NCBI GenBank assembly: GCA_963930655.1 | Contig: OZ005611.1 | Span: 1,929,501-1,993,500, forward strand | Direction of reading: 5' to 3' | DNA from: Myrica gale | Taxonomy: Eukaryota > Streptophyta > Magnoliopsida > Fagales > Myricaceae | Length of the DNA: 64,000 bases | Part shown: piece by piece, positions 36,615 to 45,996 of the stretch | How the letters are laid out: each line of letters begins with the position of its first letter | How positions within the stretch are numbered: the stretch's first letter is position 1 | Notes under the pieces: model-generated | Database searches by the model: none | The model's input: the letters and a program-made list of their open reading frames with translations, nothing else | What the model was told of the DNA's origin: nothing | Program-made: the position numbers and the translations under genes

Positions 36615-38566
36615 ATGAAGCGAGATTCAACGAAGGTGATGACATGCGTCGGAATCGGGATTATTTTTCTAGTATTCCAGATTAATCTAACCGGCGTACC
36701 ACCAAGAACAAATGTGAGCACCCATTCGGTTAAGCGACAAGGTATGGGTTCCAATTCCAAAACCCGCAATATTTTCTGCAATTTTTCACGTGAAACACTA
36801 TAAAACAAGGAAGAGCTACCTGGGCTGTCTCAATCTGCCTGTCGACTAGATTCTCATCGGTCCACATTAGCTAGTACTTAGAGGATCCCGTTCATAAAGT
36901 TTAAAGTAAATTTATAGGGTACTTTTTTGCGTTTTTCTTGCTCCGAACGTATTTCTTTCGGGCACTTTTAGACCAGACAAATTTTGCTTGGGAAAGAAGT
37001 TCAAAACTTTAAAAGACCTTTTCCTTCCTTTTTGTGTCTTTCCGTTTCCGGCCAACCAAATAAAGGAAAAGCACTTTATTCCCTACTTTCGTCGTATCAG
37101 AACGAAACAAGCGGCGGATTCTTCGTTCCTTCACTATAATACTCATTTTGCACACGAAGTTCATTAGTTTCCATGATTGCAGATACAAAGAGCTTGGTAC
37201 CCAAATCAACTGGTCATCGGAAGACAGACCCTCCGCCACCCACTACGGAGAAAGATATCACCTGCGACCGCTCGCATAATTCATACGACCTCTGTGCAAT
37301 CAAGGGCCCAACAGTCCTAGACCCCACCACCGCCACATTCTTTGTAGTGTATCCCACAAGCTCGACCCCAGAGAAGTCCATGGAGGAAAGAGTGCGGCCG
37401 TATCCCCGCAAGAATGAGAATTTCACCATGTCCCGAATCAGAGAGGTCACCCTCGTCTCAGGCCCGCCAACCCCAAAATGCGATGTCCAACACCACGCCC
37501 CTGCAATTGTATTCAGTGCGGCTGGATACACCGGAAACGTCTGGCACGACTTCAATGATGGCCTCATCCCTCTCTACGTTACCATCAATACGATCTTCCC
37601 CGATCAAGACGTCGTACTCGTAATATCGAAGGCTCGTGATTTGTGGGTCAGCAAGTACAGAGCTTTGTTACACTCTTTCAGCAAGCACCCAATTATAAAC
37701 CTCGATAACGATATTGCTATCCATTGTTTTCCTTCCATGGCTGCGGGTATGATATCTCATGGCTTTATGACTATAGACCCCAAACTAATGCCAAATTCAG
37801 AAACCTTCACCCATTTCCGCTCCTTCCTAGACAAAGCTTACGGCCAAAACCATGAAGTGCCAAATGAGAACCACAATAAACCCCTTGTATACAAAACCCC
37901 AGAGCCTTGTCGACCACTTCTTGTGTTGGCTAGTCGTAGTGGTGGCATTGGTCGCGTGCTCTTGAACCAAAATGAACTGAAACTCGAAGCTGAAAAGATT
38001 GGGTTCAATGTGATTAGTTTCGAGCCGACAACTAAGACCCCTTTGAGAGATGCTTATGCGTTGATAAATTCGAGTCATGCAATGGTTGGGATGCATGGTG
38101 CGGCACTTACTCATTTATTGTTTCTTCTGCCAGGCTCAGTATTTATGCAAGTGGTGCCCCTTGGGGCAGAATGGGTGGCGGGAGAACGGATTCCCTTCGA
38201 AGGGAATCCGTCCGGATGCCCGAATGGAGGCAATCCAGCCCTCCATTCGGGCATCCGGAGGGATTCCCCTTCGGAGGGAATCCCTCCTCGGCGGATGTGT
38301 GCTATGAAAGACCAGCAAGGGCTATTGGGATAGAGTACATAGAGTATAGGATAACACCGGAGGAGAGTAGCTTGATAGAGAAGTACAGCAAGGATGAAAA
38401 GATCCTAAAAGACCCCGTGGCTTATCGATCAGGAAAAACTTGGTCCCACGAGATTATGACCACATATTTGAAGGAACAAAACGTTAAGTTGGACATGGTT
38501 AGGGTAAGAGAGTACTTGAAGGAAGCCTACGCAAAGGCTAAGAAACTTATGGACAGTGAGGGATAG
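36615..38566 (+). pseudogene. GT61 glycosyltransferase, tandem copy 1, disrupted by a foldback insertion
   Basis: Exon 1 (36615-36741) encodes a short cytosolic tail and signal anchor (VGIGIIFLVFQINL). Exon 2 starts at 37183 after a GT-AG intron of 441 bp. The luminal domain shows GT61 hallmarks: HNSYDLCAIKGPTVLDPTT, GYTGNVWHDFNDG, ASRSGGIGR and GMHGAALTH. After EWVA the frame enters a 108-bp foldback insertion (38182-38289) plus a 5-bp TSD. The 113 added bases shift the frame, giving foreign residues and a stop at 38333 (425 residues). The original C-terminal part (DVCYERPARAIGIEYIEYR to LMDSEG) survives intact in another frame up to 38566, so the insertion looks recent. Family members are Golgi enzymes that add arabinose or xylose to xylan and related glycans. 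The lost segment follows the HGAALTH motif and belongs to the catalytic domain, so activity is doubtful. Confidence 0.88.
38182..38289. mobile_element. 108-bp foldback (hairpin) insertion in a GT61 exon
   Basis: Identical GGCGG lies at 38177-38181 and 38290-38294; removing one copy with the insert restores the reading frame shared with copies 2 and 3. The insert is GC-rich and almost wholly self-complementary: CCGGATGCCCGAATGGAGG pairs with CCTCCATTCGGGCATCCGG around a short loop. Each arm contains its own palindrome built on GGATTCCC/GGGAATCC. The ends are GAG and CTC. It has no coding capacity. The family is not recognised. Confidence 0.85.
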
Positions 38567-38842
38567 TGATTTAGGGTCATTGACATCTGAAAGACACGAT
38601 GTAATTCAATGATTTTTTTAATGTAATTTTTTATTCTTTTTGAAAATTTTCAGATCAGCTGACTGAATAATGAGGCGTTAGCTCTAATATAAATGGCAAA
38701 TGCGATCTTTTGAGTTGAAGCTCAACAAACTTAAATGGCCAGCTTTCATGCCGCGTCCAAACAACTGATACATCATGCAGCGCCTCTTTTAAGGACGTCT
38801 GCACATGGTGATCGTGAATGATGACGACCAAACTAACTGAAG

Positions 38843-39210
38843 TGATCTCATGCAGCTGCTTCTCGACTGGCTTTTAACGGGGCTACCTCTGCTGCTTTTT
38901 CTGATGTGACGATAGAGGGCGATTCTCTAGAGTTTGTGAATCAAGTTGTGAACAAAGAGGTGATGCCCCATTGGTGCATCGAGGGTGAAGTATTTAGGCT
39001 GCGTCAGATGTTGGAGAATGGCGTATTGTTTGGACACCTCGGGAGGCAAACGTGCTGGCGCATAACCTTGTTAGATGGGGATTAGCGCGGGAAGTATTGA
39101 GATATATTCCTTTGGATGTAATTCCGCGTTATATTGTAGATTGTAATGACTGAAGCGTTTGCACAAAGTTGACTCCCAATGATAGAGTTTTCAGGTTGCG
39201 AAGAAAAAAA
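38843..39210 (+). mobile_element. 5'-truncated LINE with RNase H remnant
   Basis: Flanked by a 13-bp direct repeat (AAACTAACTGAAG) at 38830-38842 and 39211-39223, with a poly-A 3' end. The plus strand encodes an RNase H-like fragment: FSDVTIEGDSLEFVNQVV in one frame and, after a frameshift, WRIVWTPREANVLAHNLVRW in another, ending in a stop at 39153. This is typical of the C-terminal RNase H of plant LINEs, including the conserved Asp in EGDS and the REAN..AH block. It is a dead copy. Confidence 0.83.
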
Positions 39211-39480
39211 AAACTAACTGAAGGATCATCACCGTTCCGATCCCAGCTCTCTTTCCCTGAGTAATTTTATTCTGTCTCAAATCCCTTGAGATAAGGTAGA
39301 GAATGAACTATTTAGGTTTACTTTTCTAGGTTTCTTCTAATAGTAACAAATAAATTAATTGTATGACAAAAAACTATAAGATTTATGATCCCGTAAATGT
39401 CATCAAGTCTCTAAATTAGATAACAAAACATAATAGTAACTTATATATTTTTCTAAATTCTATCATATATGTGATTGGAT

Positions 39481-39666
39481 CTCATGGGTATGAGAGTAGC
39501 AGTCCTTACGTAATACAAATTAGGCATGTGGGTTATTATTGGTAAATAAATATGTTTTCGGGTTTTGTTTTGTGTTGGTTCGTTCCAATAAAGCCAAGGT
39601 TGAAACTTACCCCAAAACAAACAAAAATTAAAGCTAAAAGATTGAAGAGTTGTGGACAGTTTTCGA
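39481..39666 (+). repeat. Direct duplication, unit 1
   Basis: About 185 bp starting CTCATGGGTATGAG, repeated at 39845-40029 with a few substitutions and small indels. Shared blocks include TTAGGCATGTGGGTTATTAT and AAAGATTGAAGAGTTGTGGA. Confidence 0.92.
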
Positions 39667-39844
39667 GACAATGAGATTAAAAGAACAAAAAGAATCCCTT
39701 GAAGATTTTCTTCCATGTTTCCTCTTGCAGTCACATGCATATATATACCCTGATCAGATAATTAATTTGCCCTCTCCAACTAATTAGTGCAAACCACGAT
39801 AGACAGTTGGCTTTTTTTCAATTACTAGAAGGAAAGGACCGTTT

Positions 39845-40029
39845 CTCATGGGTATGAGGGCCTCTCAGTCCTTAAGTAATATAAATTAGGCATGTGGGTT
39901 ATTATTGGTAAATACATATGTTTTCGGGGTTTGTGTGGGTTCGTTCCAATAAATTCCAAGGTTGAAACTTACCCCAAATGAAACAAAAATCAAAGCTAAA
40001 AGATTGAAGAGTTGTGGACAGTTTCCAAG
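39845..40029 (+). repeat. Direct duplication, unit 2
   Basis: Second copy of the 39481-39666 unit, in the same orientation and about 365 bp downstream. It lies 0.6 kb before the start codon of GT61 copy 2, within its probable promoter. Confidence 0.92.
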
Positions 40030-40642
40030 CCCCTTGTGCCCAATTCTTCTCGACGTTCCTTCTTCCTTTTTAATCGTTTCTCGTTGATTTTAAGGGCGTT
40101 TTCTTTTGGTAGTTAATCTAGTCTGCAGAAAGCATCCTCTGCGCCGCCGCTAATTCCGTGACGCCAGCCCGTTGGTTCTGGCCGGACTTGCTCCAGATCC
40201 AGGACCCCCTTCCAGTAGCTTCTCTGCTTGCCAACCCGCCCTTCGTCTCGGTCCTTTTTCTGGTCCTACATCCACTGACCCGCTTCCTCCACATGCCGTG
40301 TGCAACTGTGCATATTCTTCATACAGTTCAACGAGGTCGCGTTTTTCAGTATTCTCCCTGTCTAGCTCTCTTTCCAGACCAGCGTCCATAGGAAGTCTAA
40401 GAGACCCCTGGTTAACAAAACGTTTTGCATAGAGAGTCTTTTGCTCTTCATTTTCAGAACGGTTTCAGTCAGGGCCGGTATGCTCCAGGAGCCATAGAAT
40501 CAGCAAGGTCGGTTATGTTCAATTTTTCATAGCCAGGGAAAAAATGATCAGATCGCCAGGCTCGGAAAAGAAGGTCAACCTCGGTGTCTGGTACTCAAAA
40601 TCCAAAGAATCTACGAACAGAAAGCTTCGATCACACAGCAAC

Positions 40643-43402
40643 ATGAAGCAGAGAGTTTCGACTCCGGTGATCACGACCCTCGTCGTCCTAGCAATCTTCT
40701 TTGTGTTCCAGTATAATTTATCTACGATAACAAGGACAGATGTGACTCGTTCAACGCCCCAAAGTCAAGGTAGGCGTTTCAGAACCCCTTCCAATATTCT
40801 CATGATCATCTTTCGATTGAAAGACTTGTTTGTGCCCAAAACATGCAAGTGATCAAAATTTCCTTTATCCTTCCAAATTACTTACAGGGTACCAAATTCT
40901 TTCCCATGCATCTCCTAGGTTAAAATCTACTGTCAAGATTGTTGGGAAATAAAAAAAAAAAAAAATCAAGTTGTAAATCTAAATTTCGCCAAACATATTT
41001 TAGAGAAATAATAAGTTAAAAGAATTTATTATAATTAACAACTAGTAGTTTAAAATGAGAGTTTGGGAGATGAAGTTTATTTTCTAGAAAAAATCAAGGA
41101 GCATATAGTTTTTGTTTTTAAGTAGGTAGGATCCCTCTCCAACTACCACCCAGCTAGCACATCCTGTTTAATGGTCGAATGTTTGGCGTGCTCTCTACCC
41201 ACAAGGCCACAAATTTGTTGTCTATAGCTATAGCCTATCTATCTATTGTAATTGGTCCCCATTGGCACACGGGGAATTGGTCATCATATTTGCTCCACTC
41301 ATTTGGAATGGAGCCTATGCTTGACCGTCAAACTACATAACGTAAATGAAGCTCACTTTGTCCCCCATATATGGAGCCAATGAAAAACTAAAATATAACC
41401 CGATTTGGTTTTTAAAAATGCTTTTACAATGATTGTGTATATTTGCTCCGTTTATATTTTTATAATATAAATCAGTTTCTAAGTGAATTTTGTTTCAAAA
41501 AAATAGTCAACAGTATATAAAATTAAGAATATATAATATCAAGACAATAAAGAAGATGATCAGAGAGAGAGAGGAGAGAGAAGCGCAGGTTCACACCGTG
41601 CAGTGGTAGAATAAGAAAATATAAAAATAATCATCTTTCTAAAGAAGAGAGAGAAGTGCGGGTTTACAAGTGACCGACTCTATTTAGGGTATGTTTGTTT
41701 GTCAAAATTTTGGAGAATATTTTCAAAATTTTGGTAATCTTTACTTTATTGAGATTTATTAGAGTGTGTGAAAAGTAAAGTGTGTATGTGTAAAAGTTAA
41801 AAATGTTAAAGTGTGTTTGTTTTGCTGAAAATTTTCTTGTCCCAAATTGTTGGAGAAACAAACATCACCTTAGTATTTTCAGTTGACTAAATTTGCTAAC
41901 TTCTCTATACACTGGAAACTAGAAAAAGTACATGTCAGAGACTAGTTTACTGTGAAACACGAGGCCTAAAATGAAGTTTGTTAGTTGTATTATTCATATT
42001 GAAGTTCTTGACTAAATGAATAATGAAAAGAAAGATCTATCTATTTTATATGATTATTTACTTAAGTAACTGCATGTTATTGTAAAGGGTATTATAGTAA
42101 GGACCATTTTATTTTACATGCTTATTTTTTATTTTCCGATGAAATTTACATGTTTCGTGGAATTTTTTTACAGTGAGAAAAAGTTTGGTACCCAAATCGA
42201 TTAGCAATACGGAAACAGTCGCCGGGGAAAAAGGAATCAATTGTGACCGCGCACACAGCTCCTACGACATCTGTTCATTAGACGGGCCGACGGTTCTAGA
42301 CCCCACGACAGCGAAGTTCTACCTAAAGAACCCCACCGGCTCGACCCAACAACAGCCCTTGGTGGAGAAGATCCGGCCCTACACTCGCAAGTCGGAGAAC
42401 TGGACGATGTCGCGAATCAGAGAGGTCACAATCGTCTCAGGCCCACCAAGCCCAAAGTGTGAAATCCAACACGATGCACCGGCCCTCGTTTTCAGTGCTG
42501 GCGGGTATACAGGGAACTTCTTCCACGAGTTCAACGATGGCTTCATCCCCCTCTACATCACCGTCAATTCCATCTTCCCCGATCAAGACGTCGTGCTCGT
42601 GATATCGAAGGCTCGTGATTGGTGGGTGACCAAGTATGTAGAGTTGCTAGGCACGTTCAGCAAGTACCCCATCGTAGACCTCGATAACGATACAGCCACC
42701 CATTGTTTTCCTTCTGCCAGCGTGGGCATGATTTCACATGGCTTTATGGCTATAGACCCTAGCCTGATTCCAAAATCAAAAACCTTCCTTCACTTTCGAG
42801 CCTTCCTTGGGATAGCCTACGGCCAAAACCATCGCTCTGTATATAATCCTCCAAAGTCTCGGCCGCTTCTTGTGTTGGTTAGTCGCAGTGGTGGAGTTGG
42901 TCGTGTGCTCTTGAACCAAAATAAAGTAAAACTTGAAGCCGAAAAGATAGGCTTTGACGTGACAATCTTCCACCCGACGCCTGGGACACCTTTGAAAGAA
43001 GCCTATGAGGTGATTGCTTCAAGCCATGCAATGGTTGGGATACATGGTGCGGCACTTACGCATTCATTGTTTCTCCGGCCCGGCTCGGTGTTTGTGCAAG
43101 TGGTACCGCTTGGGTTGGAGTGGGTGTCACAGGTGTGCTTTGAAGGATCGGCTAAGGCTATGGGGGTAGAGTATATGGAGTATAGAATCATGGCGGAGGA
43201 GAGTAGCTTGATAGACAAGTATAGCAAGGACGAAATGATAATAAAAGACCCGGTTGCTTTCCGAGGAAATAATTGGTCCGACAAGATTATGAACATATAT
43301 TTGAAGGAACAAGATGTTAAGTTGGATTTGGTGAGATTTAGGGGGTACTTGAAGGGCGTCTATCTGAAGGCTAAAATATTCATGGGCAAGCAGGCAAAGT
43401 GA
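40643..43402 (+). CDS. GT61 glycosyltransferase, tandem copy 2 (XAT-like)
   Basis: Two exons, 40643-40769 and 42174-43402, with a GT-AG intron of 1.4 kb, encode 451 residues. A type II signal anchor (VITTLVVLAIFFVFQYNL) is followed by a stem and the GT61 domain: CDRAHSSYDICSLDGPTVLD, GGYTGNFFHEFNDGFIPLY, THCFPSASVGMISHGF, LVSRSGGVGRVLLNQNK, GIHGAALTHSLFLRPGSVF and a C-terminal YLKEQDVKLDLVRFRGYL. GT61 enzymes of this clade act in the Golgi on xylan-type side chains (arabinosyl- or xylosyltransfer); the donor and acceptor cannot be told from sequence. Exon 1 has the same length as in copy 1. An in-frame upstream ATG at 40544 would add 33 residues, but copy 1 has a stop in the matching stretch, so I prefer 40643. 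A Tourist-like MITE lies in the intron. Confidence 0.92.
41687..41869. mobile_element. Tourist-like MITE in the GT61 copy 2 intron, TTA TSD
   Basis: The left end GGGTATGTTTGTTTGTC and right end GAAACAAACATCACC are imperfect inverted repeats. TTA on both sides (41684-41686 and 41870-41872) is the expected PIF/Harbinger TSD. It is 183 bp and non-coding. Confidence 0.7.
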
Positions 43403-45996
43403 TGATGGTCCTGAATAGTTGAAGGCCGCAAGAAGATGATCCAATAATTCTTGTATTTTTTTGAAAAAAAATTTTAGTAAATGATTCTTGTTTTAATTTA
43501 TTTGTATGAAAAAGAGGAAAAATTCAATTTATCTGCCGGAGATGTCTAAAAGTTTACCTTATAGCGTAGTATTAAGCCCTCCACCCTGATCCCCATCACG
43601 GCCAAAGCTATTTGCCTTCCTCCACACTGATCCCATGACGGCAAAAGGAGTTCATGCCTCGTGACTCTATCAAATATTACCTCCTTAATTGTTTCCAAAA
43701 GATAAAAAATATAAGAAGGTCAACGAAATTAAGGGGTCTTGATTTCCAATAATTATGACCCACTATTTATTCCATGGAATCACTACAAAATTTAAATGCC
43801 ATATTCATGGTTTAGAAAATTTTGATTATTAACTACGTAATTATGGCTTGCATCAAAATTTGTCTAGGGCCTTATAATATTGGGAGGAATTTTTATAGGG
43901 TGGGGGCCTTAAGGAGCCAATTGACTTCCTATCCTTAAGTTGCCCCTGGGTGGATTCTCTCTATAAAGATAAATTAAACGAAATCATGTAAAGAGACGGA
44001 TGTGATTTAAAGAAACAAATTCAACTTTATAATGCTAGTCACATCATGATTTAATGAGGTGAGGAGACAAAATGATGTGGTTGAATCTTAGTTTGGCTAT
44101 TAAATGACGTGGTCAAACTTGAAACGTTAGATATGTTTCTTTAAATCACAATAGTAACTAATGGGGATAGATTTTTCGAACTCAGAAAGCCCATAAAGGC
44201 CATACGAAAGAGAGAGCCCAAGCCCAACCATGTGTATATAGGATTCCTTTCGAACCAAGAGTCAGACCCTGTAGATAAACCTTAGCTCTCTTAAATAGAG
44301 ATCGCATTGTATATGAAAAGCAAGGCCTAGGGGAGGTTAATCAACCGATTCTTTGACACAATGGATATTAGAAATAATAAAATCTCGTCATTAAATGGGG
44401 AAACAGAAGCTGCCTCATTGAAGACAAATAATAAAGGTAGGAGGAAATGTGGGTCCTACATTGTTAATAAAGATTAGAAGGCGCGAGGTGAAAAAAGGGA
44501 CCGACATCCTAAGAAAATAAATGTGGGCCAAGGCCCAAGAAATCCTGGCCCAAAACAGAAAGAAAGAGGACAAATAGAGAAGGCAATGATCCAAAAGGTA
44601 CGCAATTCTCTCTTTCTAAAACTCTCTCACTGAAAACAAGAACAATGAAACGAAAAAGAGATGACAAGGACTAACAATGACATCGGAGAAATCCCCTTCA
44701 GGGAAGACTCTGAATTCTAATATGTTATTTTGCTTGCAGGAGGAAAGAAAGAAATTTTGGACCTTTCAATCCGTCCCAAGTAGTGGACTTTGAGTCTAAC
44801 TCCCTCGGACTTTTGGCTTAATCGATTCTTGTGACGGGCTGATTAATATTGACTCGATTAGTAACTTTGCGTAATTTTACACAATTTTTCTTTGCATAAA
44901 AATCCTTTCTCCCAAGGTCGTAGAAAGGAATTTTAAGTCTGGAAAAAAAATGCAGAATTTTCCTCTAATATGGTAAAACTGTGTTAGCTCAACATGGTTG
45001 GTGAGCATTTTAGTTGAAGCTCACGAGCCACCATATGGCCAACTTGCCGGAGACCAAAACGTACAGAAATTAAATCCCACCAGTTTCATCCTATTTTGTT
45101 AGCAAACAAATCTGGATCCGATCAGCTCACGACCATGCGCTGTGAGACAGATAAACAGAACAACGACATGCGCAAATCATTTAGGCAGCAGATGGCCACT
45201 GTTCTATATATATATTCCACCTCACCATCGAACCCTCGTTTTCTTCTGCTAAAACCTTCGAGGGAAGCCAAAAACCTACATTATATTTACTTTTTTTTCC
45301 TCAAGGAACTGTTCAAACATTGATGTTGAACAAGTCAACAGAAAGATTGTTTCAGTTCCCCTGCATGCATGAATTGCTTTTTTCAGAGAATCTTGATCAT
45401 CTCAAATCCTCTTTGAGAATCACATGCAAAGAGCAGACTTTATAGGCCAGACCATTTGATTTGTTTTTGTTTAGCTCAAGTATCCCACTAATGATTAGGA
45501 CATATTTGGATATAAATTAATGAATGTTCTAATCATTGATATATATATATTTAGAAAAGGAACGTAAAATAATTATTTAGACAGACCTATGTTTAGAGAC
45601 TTTTGGAGTAGTGCATGTAGACATTTTCCCCCCCTTATGCACCAAATAAAACATATGCACACTGTATACATCATACATGTCTCCTTCAACCTCGAGTTCC
45701 AGGAGCACAATGTCTACAAGGGTTCAGCGCTAGCTGTTCCTTCCTCTTATTTTCAGGCTCTGGAAAACAAGGTTCTAATTAATTACTCGCTTGTGGGTAT
45801 TTCGCTGACTGCTTCATCTCTCTCTGAGTCTGTTTCTGATCTCTATGATCATTCTCCACTTTCTTTTCTAGTCCCTGCAGATTTTTGAAGAAACCGGGCA
45901 TGCATATTAATCAGCAAGCAAGTGGACTCTAATCCTACAGAGTCAAGCAGCTTGGCAAATAGCTGAAGCTTAATCTTAAAGTTTCCAAGCTCAGCG
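43403..45996. other. Intergenic region between GT61 copies 2 and 3
   Basis: No gene supported. A TATA-like CTATATATATATTCC lies at about 45204, which could serve copy 3 if its leader is long or spliced (inference). A small partial duplication lies at 43575-43645 (TGATCCCCATCACGGC and TGATCCCATGACGGC). Confidence 0.5.

Larger units (their letters stand above)
39211..40642. other. Intergenic region upstream of GT61 copy 2
   Basis: Holds a direct duplication (39481-39666 and 39845-40029) and a GC-rich patch at about 40140-40400. The patch has an 80-codon open frame on the minus strand (ATG at 40389) and overlapping plus-strand frames. The minus-strand translation (ELDRENTEKRDLVELYEEYA) looks protein-like but is not recognised. 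The region nearest 40642 should contain the GT61 leader. Confidence 0.45.

Noticed and set aside
38171-38566. Separate 131-codon gene downstream of GT61 copy 1
   Set aside because: It is the displaced C-terminal part of GT61 copy 1 after the foldback insertion, not an independent gene.
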